A stretch of DNA of 61,018 nucleotides from Lachnospiraceae bacterium (GCA_022769625.1 JALEJP010000036.1:1-61018), one strand, 5' to 3'; shown: positions 46,686 through 55,801, numbered from the stretch's first letter. Numbers and translations are program-made. The notes: generated by a model not told the origin, from the letters alone.

Positions 46686-47742
46686 AGTACACACTCCAAT
46701 CTCTGACGGCAAGTGCTGTGGTCACACCATTTCCTGCTCTCTTTCTCAGAAGCAGACCGGCATTTCCTCCGGCCAGCACGGCACTGCGCTCACACACACA
46801 GTCCACACCTGTCGTCTGTTTGACAAATTCGGAAGAGTCAAACTCACCTTTTGCCGCAAGCAGCTCCTCCGCGGTATAAGTATCAAAAGGGATACCATAT
46901 TTTTCGCAAAAATCCAGAATCCCCTGTTCCTCTTTTTTCAGATCAATGCTCGCCGCCGCTGCGATGCTGTGCACCGACACATGGCAGCTTCGAAGCGCAG
47001 CCAGCACCTCCTGTTCAATCACATCGGCACCCATCCCTTTTCTGCATCCAATTCCAAGATACACAATCCTCGGGATCAAATGCAGCGTGTGAAGAAACGG
47101 ACGTTTCTCCTCATTGAGAGAAATCACGATTCCACAGGTACCATCAAATGGATCTCCGTCCTTGAGCAGTGTCAGTTCCTTCGGCATCTCCTCCGGAACC
47201 GGAAATTCACTGAAAAATCCCACCGGGTGCTCATCCAGGATTTCTGCGGAAATACATTTTGCCGTTTTCAGGTCTGAGATCCAGAGGTTCTGTTTTTTTG
47301 CAAAGAGATCCACAGCAAAGCGTCCATTGATATCCGTGGCTGTGGTGATAACCGGAATGGCACCGGTCAGATTGGCGAGCATGCCGGCAAGCTCATTGGC
47401 ACCGCCCAGATGCCCGGACAGAAGGGAGATTGCAAAAACACCTCTCTCGTCCATCACAATCACAGCCGGATCCTGATCCTTCCCTTTCAGATACGGAGCA
47501 ATGCTGCGCACTGCGATACCGGTGGCACCGATAAATAATATCGCGTCCATTCGCTCAAACATCCGTCCGGCCCATTCTCCCGCCGAACAGGTCAGCGGAC
47601 ACAGTCCATACCGCCCCGCATATTTTTCCCCTGCATAGCCTTCACATACATATCCGCGGTTCCCAAGAAGCTCCACAAGCTGACCATTCAGTCTGCTTCC
47701 ATGCTCCGTAAAGCTGATGATTCCAAGTTTTGTGCCCATCAT
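46678..47742 (-). CDS. cbiG: Cobalt-precorrin-5A hydrolase CbiG
   Basis: Opens the delta-lactone of cobalt-precorrin-5A, releasing acetaldehyde. The N-terminal domain has LFIGATGIAVRSIAPYLKGKDQDP and SLLSGHLGGANELA. A linker and the C-terminal CbiG domain with YLGIGCRKGM and ETA-like TAEELLAAKG complete 354 residues. The start overlaps the cobM stop codon. Confidence 0.95.
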   Translation of the reverse strand: MMGTKLGIISFTEHGSRLNGQLVELLGNRGYVCEGYAGEKYAGRYGLCPLTCSAGEWAGRMFERMDAILFIGATGIAVRSIAPYLKGKDQDPAVIVMDERGVFAISLLSGHLGGANELAGMLANLTGAIPVITTATDINGRFAVDLFAKKQNLWISDLKTAKCISAEILDEHPVGFFSEFPVPEEMPKELTLLKDGDPFDGTCGIVISLNEEKRPFLHTLHLIPRIVYLGIGCRKGMGADVIEQEVLAALRSCHVSVHSIAAAASIDLKKEEQGILDFCEKYGIPFDTYTAEELLAAKGEFDSSEFVKQTTGVDCVCERSAVLAGGNAGLLLRKRAGNGVTTALAVRDWSVYFE

Positions 47743-48497
47743 TCTGTCGCCTGTCTGAATTCTGTTGTAAAGGACGGATTATAAAGCTCGGAACGGTTAT
47801 AATGGCTGTGGGTCACTGCGTCTCCGATAATCATAAGAGCCGTCTTTGTGATGTTGTGCTCTCTGGCGGTCTGTGCCAGTGTACCAACTGTACAGAGAAA
47901 TGCCTTCTCATCCTCCCAGGTCGCCTTGTAGACAATGGCAGCCGGTGTATCTTTTGTATAACCGCCCGCGATCAGACGCTCCGAAAGCTGATCCAGCATC
48001 CCCGTACTCAGAAATACCACCATGGTTGCCTGATGTGCTGCAAAGGATGCAATCTCCTCTTTCTCCGGTACCGGCGTTCTTCCTGCCATGCGCGTGATGA
48101 TCACACTCTGTGATACGCCCGGAAGCGTATATTCCATATTTAACGCAGAGGCAGCCCCGCAAAATGCACTGACGCCGGGACAATAATCGTAAGAAATACC
48201 TTTTTCATCCAGCACGTCCATCTGTTCCCGTATGGCCCCGTAAATACAGGGGTCTCCGGTATGAAGACGCACCGTCGTCTTTTCCATCTTCTCCGCCTCA
48301 AACATCACCTGAAGAACCTCTTCCAGTGTCATCTTTGCACTGTTATAGACCGTACAGTCTTCTTTCGCATAATCCAGCAATGCCGGATTAACCAGGGAGC
48401 CGGCATAAATGATGACATCGGCCTCCTCCAGCAGCTTTTTCCCGCGCACCGTAATCAGATCCGGTGCTCCCGACCCTGCTCCAACAAAATGTATCAT
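47739..48497 (-). CDS. cobM: Cobalt-precorrin-4 C11-methyltransferase CobM/CbiF
   Basis: SAM-dependent C11 methylation. FVGAGSGAPDLITVRG, YAGSLVNPALL, HTGDPCIYGA and CPGVSAFCGAAS are the family blocks. Length 252. It overlaps its neighbours on both sides by four bases or fewer, which indicates an efficiently coupled operon. Confidence 0.96.
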   Translation of the reverse strand: MIHFVGAGSGAPDLITVRGKKLLEEADVIIYAGSLVNPALLDYAKEDCTVYNSAKMTLEEVLQVMFEAEKMEKTTVRLHTGDPCIYGAIREQMDVLDEKGISYDYCPGVSAFCGAASALNMEYTLPGVSQSVIITRMAGRTPVPEKEEIASFAAHQATMVVFLSTGMLDQLSERLIAGGYTKDTPAAIVYKATWEDEKAFLCTVGTLAQTAREHNITKTALMIIGDAVTHSHYNRSELYNPSFTTEFRQATE

Positions 48498-49186
48498 GCT
48501 TCCTTCTCCTTTATAATAATCAGTGAATAATACCCTGCATTTTCCGGAATTTCATCCACACAGCGGTAAATCTTTTCATTCTCCATGCCGCAATTCTCTA
48601 TCATCATCGCGTCCTGACCCTGAGCTTTTAAAATCTCCTTCACCTGACCGATCTTTTTTCCGGCTTTCATCAATACCTTTGTACCGGTCATCTGAAGTGC
48701 CTCCTCTATCTGATAGGAAGCCGGTATCACATGCAGCTCCTGCGCTTTTTCCACCAGCCCCATATCAAGCCGCGCCGACACCGCACAGAAGGATGTGATA
48801 CCACTTACGATTTCCGTTGGATAGCCGTGGGCGGCCACGCGTTTATGCACATAGAGATAAGTGGAATAAACGGTGGGATCTCCAAGCGTCAAAAACACAA
48901 CATTTTTCCCGTCTTTTAAAAATTCTTCCACTCTCTCTGCCGCCCGGTCATGGTTCTGTTCCAGCACCGTCTTATCCTTTGTCATGGGCATCGGAAGTGC
49001 CACCAGCTCCTTTGCGGCAAGCTCCGGAACCGCCTGCACTGCAATTTTATAAGCTACCGCGTCACAGGCTGTCTCCCCCGGAACGGCGATAACTTCATTC
49101 TCCCGGATCAGCTCCACTGCGCGAAGCGTCAAAAGCTTCGGATCGCCCGGTCCGATCCCCACTCCATATAATGTCCCTGTATTCAT
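48494..49186 (-). CDS. cobI: Cobalt-precorrin-2 C20-methyltransferase CobI/CbiL
   Basis: First ring methyltransferase after cobalt insertion. LYGVGIGPGDPKLLTLRA, LTLGDPTVYSTY and IVSGITSFCAVSARL are visible in 230 residues. Its ATG is 88 bases downstream of the cbiD stop codon; that gap shows no obvious hairpin. Its stop codon overlaps cobM. Confidence 0.95.
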   Translation of the reverse strand: MNTGTLYGVGIGPGDPKLLTLRAVELIRENEVIAVPGETACDAVAYKIAVQAVPELAAKELVALPMPMTKDKTVLEQNHDRAAERVEEFLKDGKNVVFLTLGDPTVYSTYLYVHKRVAAHGYPTEIVSGITSFCAVSARLDMGLVEKAQELHVIPASYQIEEALQMTGTKVLMKAGKKIGQVKEILKAQGQDAMMIENCGMENEKIYRCVDEIPENAGYYSLIIIKEKEA

Positions 49187-49274
49187 ATCCTGTCTCCTGT
49201 TTTTCTTTTCCTGTATTATCGGCCTTTCATCCTTTTCTGATCCGTTTTCCTGCCAAACGGTATTTCATCCGCTT

Positions 49275-50444
49275 TTATACTGTTTTCCTCTGCACAAAAT
49301 GCGCAAGCAATTCTCCGGCTCCCTGTGTCTCTCCCAGATAACCAAAGCGATTGGAAAACAGCACTGCCTCTGTTTTCATGGCACCTGCCACCCTGTGCTG
49401 CATGGAAGCATGTACTTTTTCTGTCATCTGGGACATGACCTTTTCCTGCAGACCCTTTTCCCGGATGATCTCCATGGCTTCCTCTGTTGTGATTGTGTCA
49501 AGGATCGCCCTGGCAGTCTCAAGGTCGGCACCCGCCCGTATCGCATGGGCACACATCAGTTCCGCTCTGGCATCTGCCTGGCGGGAATGGGTATTCATGA
49601 TACCACCGGACACTTTTACAAATTTTCCGATATGAGCCACAAAAACCACACCGCGAAATCCAAGCTCCACAGCAAGATCCAATGTCTCTCCCACATAATT
49701 GCTGCATTTCATGGACTGCTTCTCATCGATTCTCAAACCATCCTTCAGAAAATCTGCCCCATAATTTCCCGGCGTGATCAGAAGGATTTCCGCTCCATTT
49801 TTACGCTTCATCTCCATCTCAAGACGAATGCTGGCAATCAGTGCCTCCTCACTCATGGGAACCACGATGCCGCTGGTTCCAAGAACCGAGAGACCTCCCT
49901 CAATGCCAAGCCTGGGATTAAACGTCCTCTTTGCGACCTCTTCTCCACCTGGAATGGAGAGAATCACCTGAATTCCTCCTGTATACGAAAATCTGCCGCA
50001 CACGGAAAGGACGGCCTCCTCGATCATCTGTCTTGGCACACGATTGATTGCCGCGGCCCCCACAGGCTGCTCCAGCCCCGGTTTTGTGATCCTGCCGATA
50101 CCGGTACCTCCGTCCAGAAAAACCCTTTTTTCCCCTTCCGTTTCACACAGGGATACCTCTGCATACACGAGAAGTCCGTCTGTGACATCCGGGTCATCTC
50201 CTCCATCCTTTCTCACGGCACAGGAGACGCCATTTTCCGTCCTTTGGATATCCTCCACATCCAGATACAGCCATATCCCCTTAGGTGTCAGCAGCTCCAC
50301 CTCAGAAACCGCTTTCTCTCCAAGCAGCATGCTGACCGCAGCCTTTGCCGCCGCGGCTGCACAGGAGCCTGTGGTATAGCCAAGCCGCAGTTTTTTATTC
50401 TCCTTTATAACAAAACAGTCCTCCAGACCATTTTTTCGGGCCAT
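49275..50444 (-). CDS. cbiD: Cobalt-precorrin-5B C1-methyltransferase CbiD
   Basis: Methylates C1 in the anaerobic route; a marker of oxygen-independent B12 synthesis. LRLGYTTGSCAAAAAKAA, the GIGRITKPGL block and GFRGVVFVAHIGKFVKVSGGIMNTHSR-region motifs are present; 389 residues. The start is the ATG at 50444, ten bases after GGAGG, with the consensus N-terminus. It is first in the eleven-gene operon running down to cbiC. Confidence 0.95.
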   Translation of the reverse strand: MARKNGLEDCFVIKENKKLRLGYTTGSCAAAAAKAAVSMLLGEKAVSEVELLTPKGIWLYLDVEDIQRTENGVSCAVRKDGGDDPDVTDGLLVYAEVSLCETEGEKRVFLDGGTGIGRITKPGLEQPVGAAAINRVPRQMIEEAVLSVCGRFSYTGGIQVILSIPGGEEVAKRTFNPRLGIEGGLSVLGTSGIVVPMSEEALIASIRLEMEMKRKNGAEILLITPGNYGADFLKDGLRIDEKQSMKCSNYVGETLDLAVELGFRGVVFVAHIGKFVKVSGGIMNTHSRQADARAELMCAHAIRAGADLETARAILDTITTEEAMEIIREKGLQEKVMSQMTEKVHASMQHRVAGAMKTEAVLFSNRFGYLGETQGAGELLAHFVQRKTV

Positions 50445-50472
50445 GAAATCTGTACCTCCATACCTCTTCTGT

Positions 50473-50492
50473 CGGACTGTTTTGACAGTCCG
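50473..50492. promoter_or_regulatory. Inverted repeat in the cbiD leader
   Basis: CGGACTGT-TTTG-ACAGTCCG, a perfect 8-bp dyad just downstream of the expected transcription start. It could be an operator or a 5' mRNA hairpin. No cobalamin aptamer lies in this 60-base leader. Confidence 0.55.
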
Positions 50493-50506
50493 GACATATA
50501 AAATCA

Positions 50507-50535
50507 ATTATAAACGCTTGTGAATACCCTGTCAA
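50507..50535 (-). promoter_or_regulatory. Consensus sigma-A promoter of the corrin operon
   Basis: TTGACA and TATAAT, both perfect, with a 17-base spacer. The -35 overlaps the stop codon of the M23 peptidase gene. Confidence 0.9.
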
Positions 50536-51596
50536 CTTTCCCGCAGATTTCTGACTTCAAAAAAATGCCTTTCGGATGCCTGTTCCTTATATTCTTCCAC
50601 TTCCGGATCTCTTATCTGCCTTACTCTGGACCACTCTTTTGTCGCATCGTCCCGCACCGTTTCCGACTGATTCTGATACAGGAAACGAACCAGCTGATAC
50701 ACATCCACCCAGATCTGATTGTTTCCCTCTCTCTGAGATTCATCAAAAATTAGCTGCAGACCGAAGTGCAGATGTGAAGTGTCTATATTGTTTACATTTT
50801 CTGTGGCACTGTATCCGGTTCGCCCCATATAGCCGATGACATCGCCTGCCTGAACAATACTTCCCTCCTTCAGCCATGTGGCATAGGGAAAATCTTTTCT
50901 GAGATGGGCATAATAATAATAACGTTTTCCGTCAAAACTGTTGATACCAATTCTCCAGCCACCATACTGATTCCACCCAAGATGGAAAACATATCCCGAT
51001 TCCACTGCAATCACAGGTGTCCCTACCTGCCCCATCATATCGTGTCCCAGATGATTTCGCCTATATCCATAGCTTCTGGAAACGCCAAAATCGTCATAAT
51101 CCGTATACGGAAACCCCTTCGCAATCGGATGAAATGCTTTCAGTCCATATTTCCGTTCCCATCCTTCCTCCATTTCTTCCTCATACTCTCCCACCAGACC
51201 GTCAAGCACCGCTCCATACGCTTCCCGATAATAAGCATAGTATGTAAGACCGGAAGCAAGCTGTTCCATCGTTTTTCCTTCCCGCAGACAGGACACCGCC
51301 TCTTCCATATCTTTCTCCTTATAACACGAAAAATCTCCTCCGTATTTCGCCCCCAGGAAAGCCAGCAGTTCCACCCAGCTGACCGGGCAGTCTGTCCCAT
51401 ACGACTCCACATCATACTGATATGCTTTTTTCATGGCCTCACAGGTTACACCAAAATCAACCCATTTGATATATTTTTTTGCTGTACCGGATGCCGGCAG
51501 TACCTGGCTGTGCCAGAATCCTCTCTCCATATACAGCATCAAGGCCAGCATACCGATCAGTCCACAAACAAAGATATGACCTCTGCGTTTCTGCAA
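50532..51596 (-). CDS. M23-family metallopeptidase with N-terminal membrane anchor
   Basis: Likely a cell-wall endopeptidase or a LytM-type scaffold outside the membrane. A signal anchor lies at about residues 6-22 of the 354-residue form. A helical region with Tyr- and Glu-rich stretches precedes the LytM domain, where the zinc ligands NHLGHDMMG and the second motif HLHFG are intact, so activity is expected. The chosen TTG at 51596 follows GAGG by eight bases; a GTG 60 bases further upstream extends the frame without a ribosome binding site. The target bond is unknown. Confidence 0.82.
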   Translation of the reverse strand: MQKRRGHIFVCGLIGMLALMLYMERGFWHSQVLPASGTAKKYIKWVDFGVTCEAMKKAYQYDVESYGTDCPVSWVELLAFLGAKYGGDFSCYKEKDMEEAVSCLREGKTMEQLASGLTYYAYYREAYGAVLDGLVGEYEEEMEEGWERKYGLKAFHPIAKGFPYTDYDDFGVSRSYGYRRNHLGHDMMGQVGTPVIAVESGYVFHLGWNQYGGWRIGINSFDGKRYYYYAHLRKDFPYATWLKEGSIVQAGDVIGYMGRTGYSATENVNNIDTSHLHFGLQLIFDESQREGNNQIWVDVYQLVRFLYQNQSETVRDDATKEWSRVRQIRDPEVEEYKEQASERHFFEVRNLRES

Positions 51597-51598
51597 GA

Positions 51599-51679
51599 CT
51601 ATCGCCTCAGCGCTTTTTCTGACAGTATATGCAGAGACGAGAACAGCAAGAACCACATTCCAATCGGTACTTTCTTCAT
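51599..51679 (-). CDS. Possible 26-residue hydrophobic peptide upstream of the M23 gene
   Basis: A short frame beginning MKKVPIGMWFLLF with a basic start and a hydrophobic core ends two bases before the proposed TTG of the peptidase. It could be a leader peptide coupling translation to the peptidase, or a sign that the peptidase once had a longer, frame-shifted N-terminus. No strong ribosome binding site was seen. Treat as tentative. Confidence 0.3.
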   Translation of the reverse strand: MKKVPIGMWFLLFSSLHILSEKALRR

Positions 51680-51745
51680 GGTTTGTGAAATGATTACCAA
51701 TAAATTATCTGCGAGCATATATCTGTCGGGAACATCTTGACCGTT

Positions 51746-52363
51746 TTAAAAGAGAGCTTTCATTTTTTTCCCAATCACGGTAACAGCCGGTCCGATTGAA
51801 AATGCCAGAACCACAGTACCAATGGTCAGATGTCCTCCCGCGAGAACTCCTACCAGAATAATCAAACAATCCCAGAAAATACGTACCGGGGCAAAGGGAA
51901 GGTGCAAACGTTCACTGATGATTGTGGCAATAGAATCATAAGGCACCTGTCCCATATCAGCATTCATATACAGCGCAACGGATATCAAAAATGGTATCAA
52001 TGCAGCCAGAAAAATCAGAGTGCGAAAGAGCGGATCCTGAAAGATCAGAGAAGGAAGATACGTTTCTTCCAGCATCCTGCAGAAATCCGATATGTACCCG
52101 ATCAGCATCATATTGGCAATGGTTCCAGGGCCTATCAGTTTCCGTCCCCAGATAAGCTCCGGTATGAAGAACAACAGATTTGTCAGCACCATAGTTGTCC
52201 CAAAGGAAATTCCAAAACGTCTGGATAAGGATGCGTTCATAAAGGCACAGGTATCTGTACCGTAGTTTACCTCCAGCAAAAAAGAGAGAAAAATTCCTAT
52301 ACCCACAATTCCTGTCATCATAATGACAAATCTTTTTTTGTCAAACCAATTTGTACGTTTCAT
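51746..52363 (-). CDS. YczE/YitT-like integral membrane protein
   Basis: A 205-residue protein with five or so membrane segments: VIMMTGIVGIGIFLSFLL, then LTNLLFFIPEL, a long pair around residues 120-145, and CLIILVGVLAGG. The pattern 'GTDTCAFMNASLS' and 'ADMGQVPYDSIATI', two similar half-repeats, is typical of YczE/YyaS proteins. Function is not known. The ATG at 52363 follows AGGAGG. A truncated copy of the structured repeat lies just upstream. Confidence 0.75.
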   Translation of the reverse strand: MKRTNWFDKKRFVIMMTGIVGIGIFLSFLLEVNYGTDTCAFMNASLSRRFGISFGTTMVLTNLLFFIPELIWGRKLIGPGTIANMMLIGYISDFCRMLEETYLPSLIFQDPLFRTLIFLAALIPFLISVALYMNADMGQVPYDSIATIISERLHLPFAPVRIFWDCLIILVGVLAGGHLTIGTVVLAFSIGPAVTVIGKKMKALF

Positions 52364-52387
52364 AATGATCCTCCTGTCGTAAATAAT

Positions 52388-52429
52388 TATAAGCCAAGGG
52401 ACAAATGGAGATAAAATACATGCTTGCAA
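52388..52429 (+). repeat. Structured intergenic repeat, copy E (stub)
   Basis: About 40 bases match the first end of copy D closely (AAGCCAAGGGACAAATGG and then ATAAAATACATGC), after which similarity stops. Its outer end contributes a TATAAT on the minus strand, 20 bases before the YczE-like gene's ribosome binding site, with only a weak -35. Confidence 0.75.
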
Positions 52430-52563
52430 GGGACAGCAATCCATGATCCACAAAAAATCCCACCCCTGGACTCATGGCGTTAAAAGCAAGGTATGACTGG
52501 CCAATCAATTCCTTATTTCTGCATTTATTATACAGGGAGCTTCCTGCCATTTTCAACAAATAG

Positions 52564-52601
52564 AAAAAGAGATTTGTCACCATCTCATAGTGACAAATCT
52601 C
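52564..52601 (-). terminator. Terminator of the feo-fur operon
   Basis: A perfect 12-bp stem GAGATTTGTCAC/GTGACAAATCTC followed on the minus strand by TTTTTC. Its 5' arm lies within the last codons of fur. Confidence 0.9.
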
Positions 52602-53007
52602 CACAGTATTTCTCTGCATGCACAACAACACGCTTCACTTCCTGATCCTCAATATATCCGCATGCCTTCATTCCGGCACGTATCACATCATTCCATTGTT
52701 CTTCCGGAATACAGCAGACGGTACGATCACTCAGTTCCACGGTGTATACACTTTTTTCGTATCCCTGTTCGCATGCAATCTTATACATATTCTTCCGGCT
52801 GATTACTCCCATTTCCTCCAGTGTGTTCACCATGCGGTATACCGTAGCAAAGCCGATTCTTTCATCCTTTTCGGAAGCTTTATAATAGATTTCCTTACAG
52901 CAGGAACATTCTTCCTCCAGGATGACATCCAGAATGATCCGCCTCTGCGCCGTGATCCTGCAGCCACGTTCTTTCATCTTTTGAAGAATATATTCTTTCT
53001 GCTGCAT
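52585..53007 (-). CDS. Fur-family metalloregulator
   Basis: A 140-residue repressor with a winged helix (RITAQRRIILDVI, FATVYRMVNTLEEMGVI) and a dimerisation domain. The usual HHDH-type metal site motif is not present in canonical form and the cysteines CSCC, CC and YCG are irregularly placed, so the metal specificity cannot be read with certainty. Last position in the feoA-feoA-feoB operon supports iron sensing and feedback control of iron uptake. The start at 53007 follows AGGAGG. Confidence 0.85.
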   Translation of the reverse strand: MQQKEYILQKMKERGCRITAQRRIILDVILEEECSCCKEIYYKASEKDERIGFATVYRMVNTLEEMGVISRKNMYKIACEQGYEKSVYTVELSDRTVCCIPEEQWNDVIRAGMKACGYIEDQEVKRVVVHAEKYCGDLSL

Positions 53008-53018
53008 AACGGTCCCTC

Positions 53019-53156
53019 CTAATGGCAATGACCGCCGCAATGTTTGCAGTCCCTACCGCACTGGACAGACCTTCCACTCTTTGCATCTTTTACCACGCTG
53101 CGGACTGCAAATGCCAGAATCCCCGCCACAACAACGGCTGTTACAAATGTTCCCAT
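53019..53156 (-). CDS. FeoB-associated Cys-rich membrane peptide
   Basis: A 45-residue protein: one membrane helix (residues 4-18), a basic linker, then a C-terminal cluster CGRDCKHCGGHCH with four cysteines and two histidines. This matches the FeoB-associated Cys-rich membrane protein family, thought to replace or assist FeoC in Fe2+ uptake. GGAGG lies six bases upstream of the ATG. It sits 36 bases after feoB and before fur. Confidence 0.88.
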   Translation of the reverse strand: MGTFVTAVVVAGILAFAVRSVVKDAKSGRSVQCGRDCKHCGGHCH

Positions 53157-53192
53157 AGAAATCCTCCTTATCTTTTCAAACACCTGAATTTT

Positions 53193-55382
53193 CTATTCTT
53201 TTACTCTGGATGCTTTTGGGGAAAATTTCAATACAGTGCTTTCCCTGTAAGGACGGAAAAGCAGATAAACAAATCCAATCACAAGCAGGAAAGCCACAAT
53301 CGTCCAGATTCCAAATCCGCCTCCCGTCACCAGAGTACCGATCTGATATACACACAGTGATACTACATAAGCCAGAAGGCACTGATAGCCAATAGCAAAC
53401 CAGAACCATTTAATATTGTTCATCTCACGCTTGATGGCCCCCATAGCGGCAAAGCATGGTGCACAAAGCAGATTAAATACCAGGAAAGAATACGCTGCAA
53501 TTGCAGTCATACTGCCTGCCAGAGCTCCCCAGACTTCCGCTCCGTCCTCGGCCACCTCTGCAAATCCAAACAGAATTCCAAATGTACCAACAACATTTTC
53601 TTTCGCGATGAGTCCGGTCACTGCTGCAACGGCCATCTTCCAGTCTCCCCAGCCAAGTGGGATAAAAAGCCATGCAATGCAGCGTCCAAGCGCTGCCAGT
53701 ATACTGGAATCCAGCTGTTCTGCCTCCAGCATGCCAAAGGAACCATCATACCAGCCAAAATTCATCAAAAACCACAGTACAACCGTTGACAGAAGGATGA
53801 TCGTACCTGCTTTTTTAATAAAGGACCATCCTCTCTCCCACATGCTGCGCAGTACATTTCCCACCGTTGGCATATGATAGGCCGGAAGCTCCATAACAAA
53901 CGGTGCCGGATCACCTGCAAACATTTTTGTTTTTTTCAGAATAATGCCGGAACAAATGATTGCCGCGATTCCCACAAAATAAGCACTTGGTGCCACCCAG
54001 GACGCTCCGTCAAACAGTGCTCCTGCAATCAGAGCGATAATCGGCAGCTTTGCGCCACATGGAATAAAGGTGGTTGTCATAATCGTCATTTTACGGTCAC
54101 GGTCATTTTCAATCGTTCTGGAAGCCATAACACCCGGAACACCGCATCCGGTACCAATCAGCATCGGAATAAAAGACTTTCCGGAAAGGCCGAATTTTCG
54201 GAAGATACGGTCCATAATAAATGCCACACGCGCCATGTAACCGCAGGACTCCAGAAAAGCAAGAAACAGAAACAGCACCAGCATCTGCGGTACAAATCCA
54301 AGAACAGCACCTACACCTGCCACGATACCATCCAGAATCAGCCCCTGCAGCCACTCTGCGCAGTGTACTGCCTCCAGCAGATTTCCAACAAGCACCGGAA
54401 CACCAGGAACCCAGATATTACTTCCAAACAGATGCCAGCCCTCACCAAACACGCCATCATTTGCCCAGTCCGTTGCCCAGGTACCAACTGTTGTGACCGA
54501 TACGTAATATACCAGCCACATTACTGCGGCAAAAACAGGCAGCGCCAGCCATCGGTTTGTTACCACCCGGTCAATTTTATCCGAAACCGTCAGCTTCTCT
54601 GTTCTGTTTTTTGTCACGCATTCACCAATAATAGAAGAAAGATACACATAGCGCTCATTTGTGATGATACTTTCCGTATCGTCATCAAAAACATCCTCCA
54701 GCTCTTTGATCTCTGAGGAAACATCCACGCTTTCTCTCATCTGATCCTCTATTTTATCATCCTTCTCCAGAAGCTTGACTGCAAAAAAACGTCTCTGTGC
54801 ATCCGGAACGATGCCAACCAGCTTATCCTCCACGCGTAAGATCACATCCTCCGCTTCTTTTGAGAATTCGTGTACCGGAACCGAATATTTATTTTTCTGT
54901 GCAAGCGCAACGGCTTTTTCTGCCGCCTTCTGAATTCCGGTTCCTTTTAAAGCCGAAATTTCCACTACTTCACATCCAAGTTTTCTTCCAAGCTTCTCCG
55001 TATGTATTTCATCTCCCGATTTTTTTACCAGATCCATCATATTAACCGCCATGACAACCGGAATACCAAGCTCCATGATCTGAGTAGAGAGATACAGGTT
55101 TCGTTCAATATTTGTGCCATCCACAATGTTAATGATCGCATCCGGTCTTTCATTAATCAGATAATTTCTTGCCACCACTTCTTCCAGTGTATACGGTGAC
55201 AGGGAATAAATACCCGGAAGGTCCATAATAACAACATCCTTGTGCCCCTTCAGTTTTCCCTCCTTTTTTTCAACCGTTACACCCGGCCAGTTTCCAACAA
55301 ACTGGTTCGAACCCGTCAGTGCGTTGAAAAGTGTGGTTTTTCCGCAGTTCGGGTTTCCGGCTAATGCAATTTTTACTGACAT
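53193..55382 (-). CDS. feoB: Ferrous iron transporter FeoB
   Basis: Fe2+ importer, 729 residues. The cytoplasmic G domain has GNPNCGKTTLFN (G1), DLPGIYSLSPY (G3) and NMMD (G4), and a guanine-dissociation-inhibitor-like linker follows. The membrane domain carries the two Gate repeats with GTGCGVPGVMASR and FIPCGAKLP, whose cysteines line the pore. The ATG at 55382 gives MSVKIALAGNP at seven bases from AGGAGG. The 156-base spacer before it is AT-rich, with two CAAAAATAAG repeats and a GTTAGAT/ATCTAAC hairpin. Confidence 0.97.
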   Translation of the reverse strand: MSVKIALAGNPNCGKTTLFNALTGSNQFVGNWPGVTVEKKEGKLKGHKDVVIMDLPGIYSLSPYTLEEVVARNYLINERPDAIINIVDGTNIERNLYLSTQIMELGIPVVMAVNMMDLVKKSGDEIHTEKLGRKLGCEVVEISALKGTGIQKAAEKAVALAQKNKYSVPVHEFSKEAEDVILRVEDKLVGIVPDAQRRFFAVKLLEKDDKIEDQMRESVDVSSEIKELEDVFDDDTESIITNERYVYLSSIIGECVTKNRTEKLTVSDKIDRVVTNRWLALPVFAAVMWLVYYVSVTTVGTWATDWANDGVFGEGWHLFGSNIWVPGVPVLVGNLLEAVHCAEWLQGLILDGIVAGVGAVLGFVPQMLVLFLFLAFLESCGYMARVAFIMDRIFRKFGLSGKSFIPMLIGTGCGVPGVMASRTIENDRDRKMTIMTTTFIPCGAKLPIIALIAGALFDGASWVAPSAYFVGIAAIICSGIILKKTKMFAGDPAPFVMELPAYHMPTVGNVLRSMWERGWSFIKKAGTIILLSTVVLWFLMNFGWYDGSFGMLEAEQLDSSILAALGRCIAWLFIPLGWGDWKMAVAAVTGLIAKENVVGTFGILFGFAEVAEDGAEVWGALAGSMTAIAAYSFLVFNLLCAPCFAAMGAIKREMNNIKWFWFAIGYQCLLAYVVSLCVYQIGTLVTGGGFGIWTIVAFLLVIGFVYLLFRPYRESTVLKFSPKASRVKE

Positions 55383-55538
55383 TTCCATGCCTCCTCTTTC
55401 CTGAATCATTTTTTCCGTCATTATCTTTTGTGTTTTTATACAGCTTATTTTTGTTTGATTATACTTATCCTTATTTATTCCTTCTTATTTTTGTTAGATG
55501 CAACTAATCTAACCTCAAAAAAAATGGAGCCCGCTATG

Positions 55539-55760
55539 CTACTCTACTTCAATCATCTCTGCATCTGCTTTTCGAAGCGATAACTCATATCCTCTGACCG
55601 TTACTTCAATGGGATCACCAAGCGGTGCCACTTTCCGTACATAAACCGATACTCCTTTCGTAATGCCCATATCCATAATCCGCCTCTTAACCGGACCGCT
55701 GCCGCTTAATCTTTTTACGGTAACTGTCTGACCACAGGCAACTTCCTTTAATGTTTTCAT
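55539..55760 (-). CDS. feoA: FeoA-family SH3-like protein (second copy)
   Basis: A 73-residue SH3-like protein that assists FeoB. GQTVTVKRLSGSGPVKRRIMDMGITKG and DPIEVTVRGYELSLRK are the FeoA signature, with the final AEMIEVE close to the usual IxV ending. It follows the other feoA by 41 bases and precedes feoB. Two feoA genes before feoB is a normal clostridial layout. Confidence 0.95.
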   Translation of the reverse strand: MKTLKEVACGQTVTVKRLSGSGPVKRRIMDMGITKGVSVYVRKVAPLGDPIEVTVRGYELSLRKADAEMIEVE

Positions 55761-55801
55761 GTCTGCTTACCCTTTCCTTTATTTTCAGATGTCATGTGCC
55801 G

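Noticed and set aside
49299-50501. 400-codon frame antisense to cbiD
   Set aside because: Despite its length it mirrors cbiD codons and has no domain pattern; CbiD motifs are clear on the minus strand.
52341-52631. Frame of 96 codons overlapping the YczE-like start and fur end
   Set aside because: It spans repeat stub E and the fur terminator, and the true genes occupy other frames with good ribosome binding sites.
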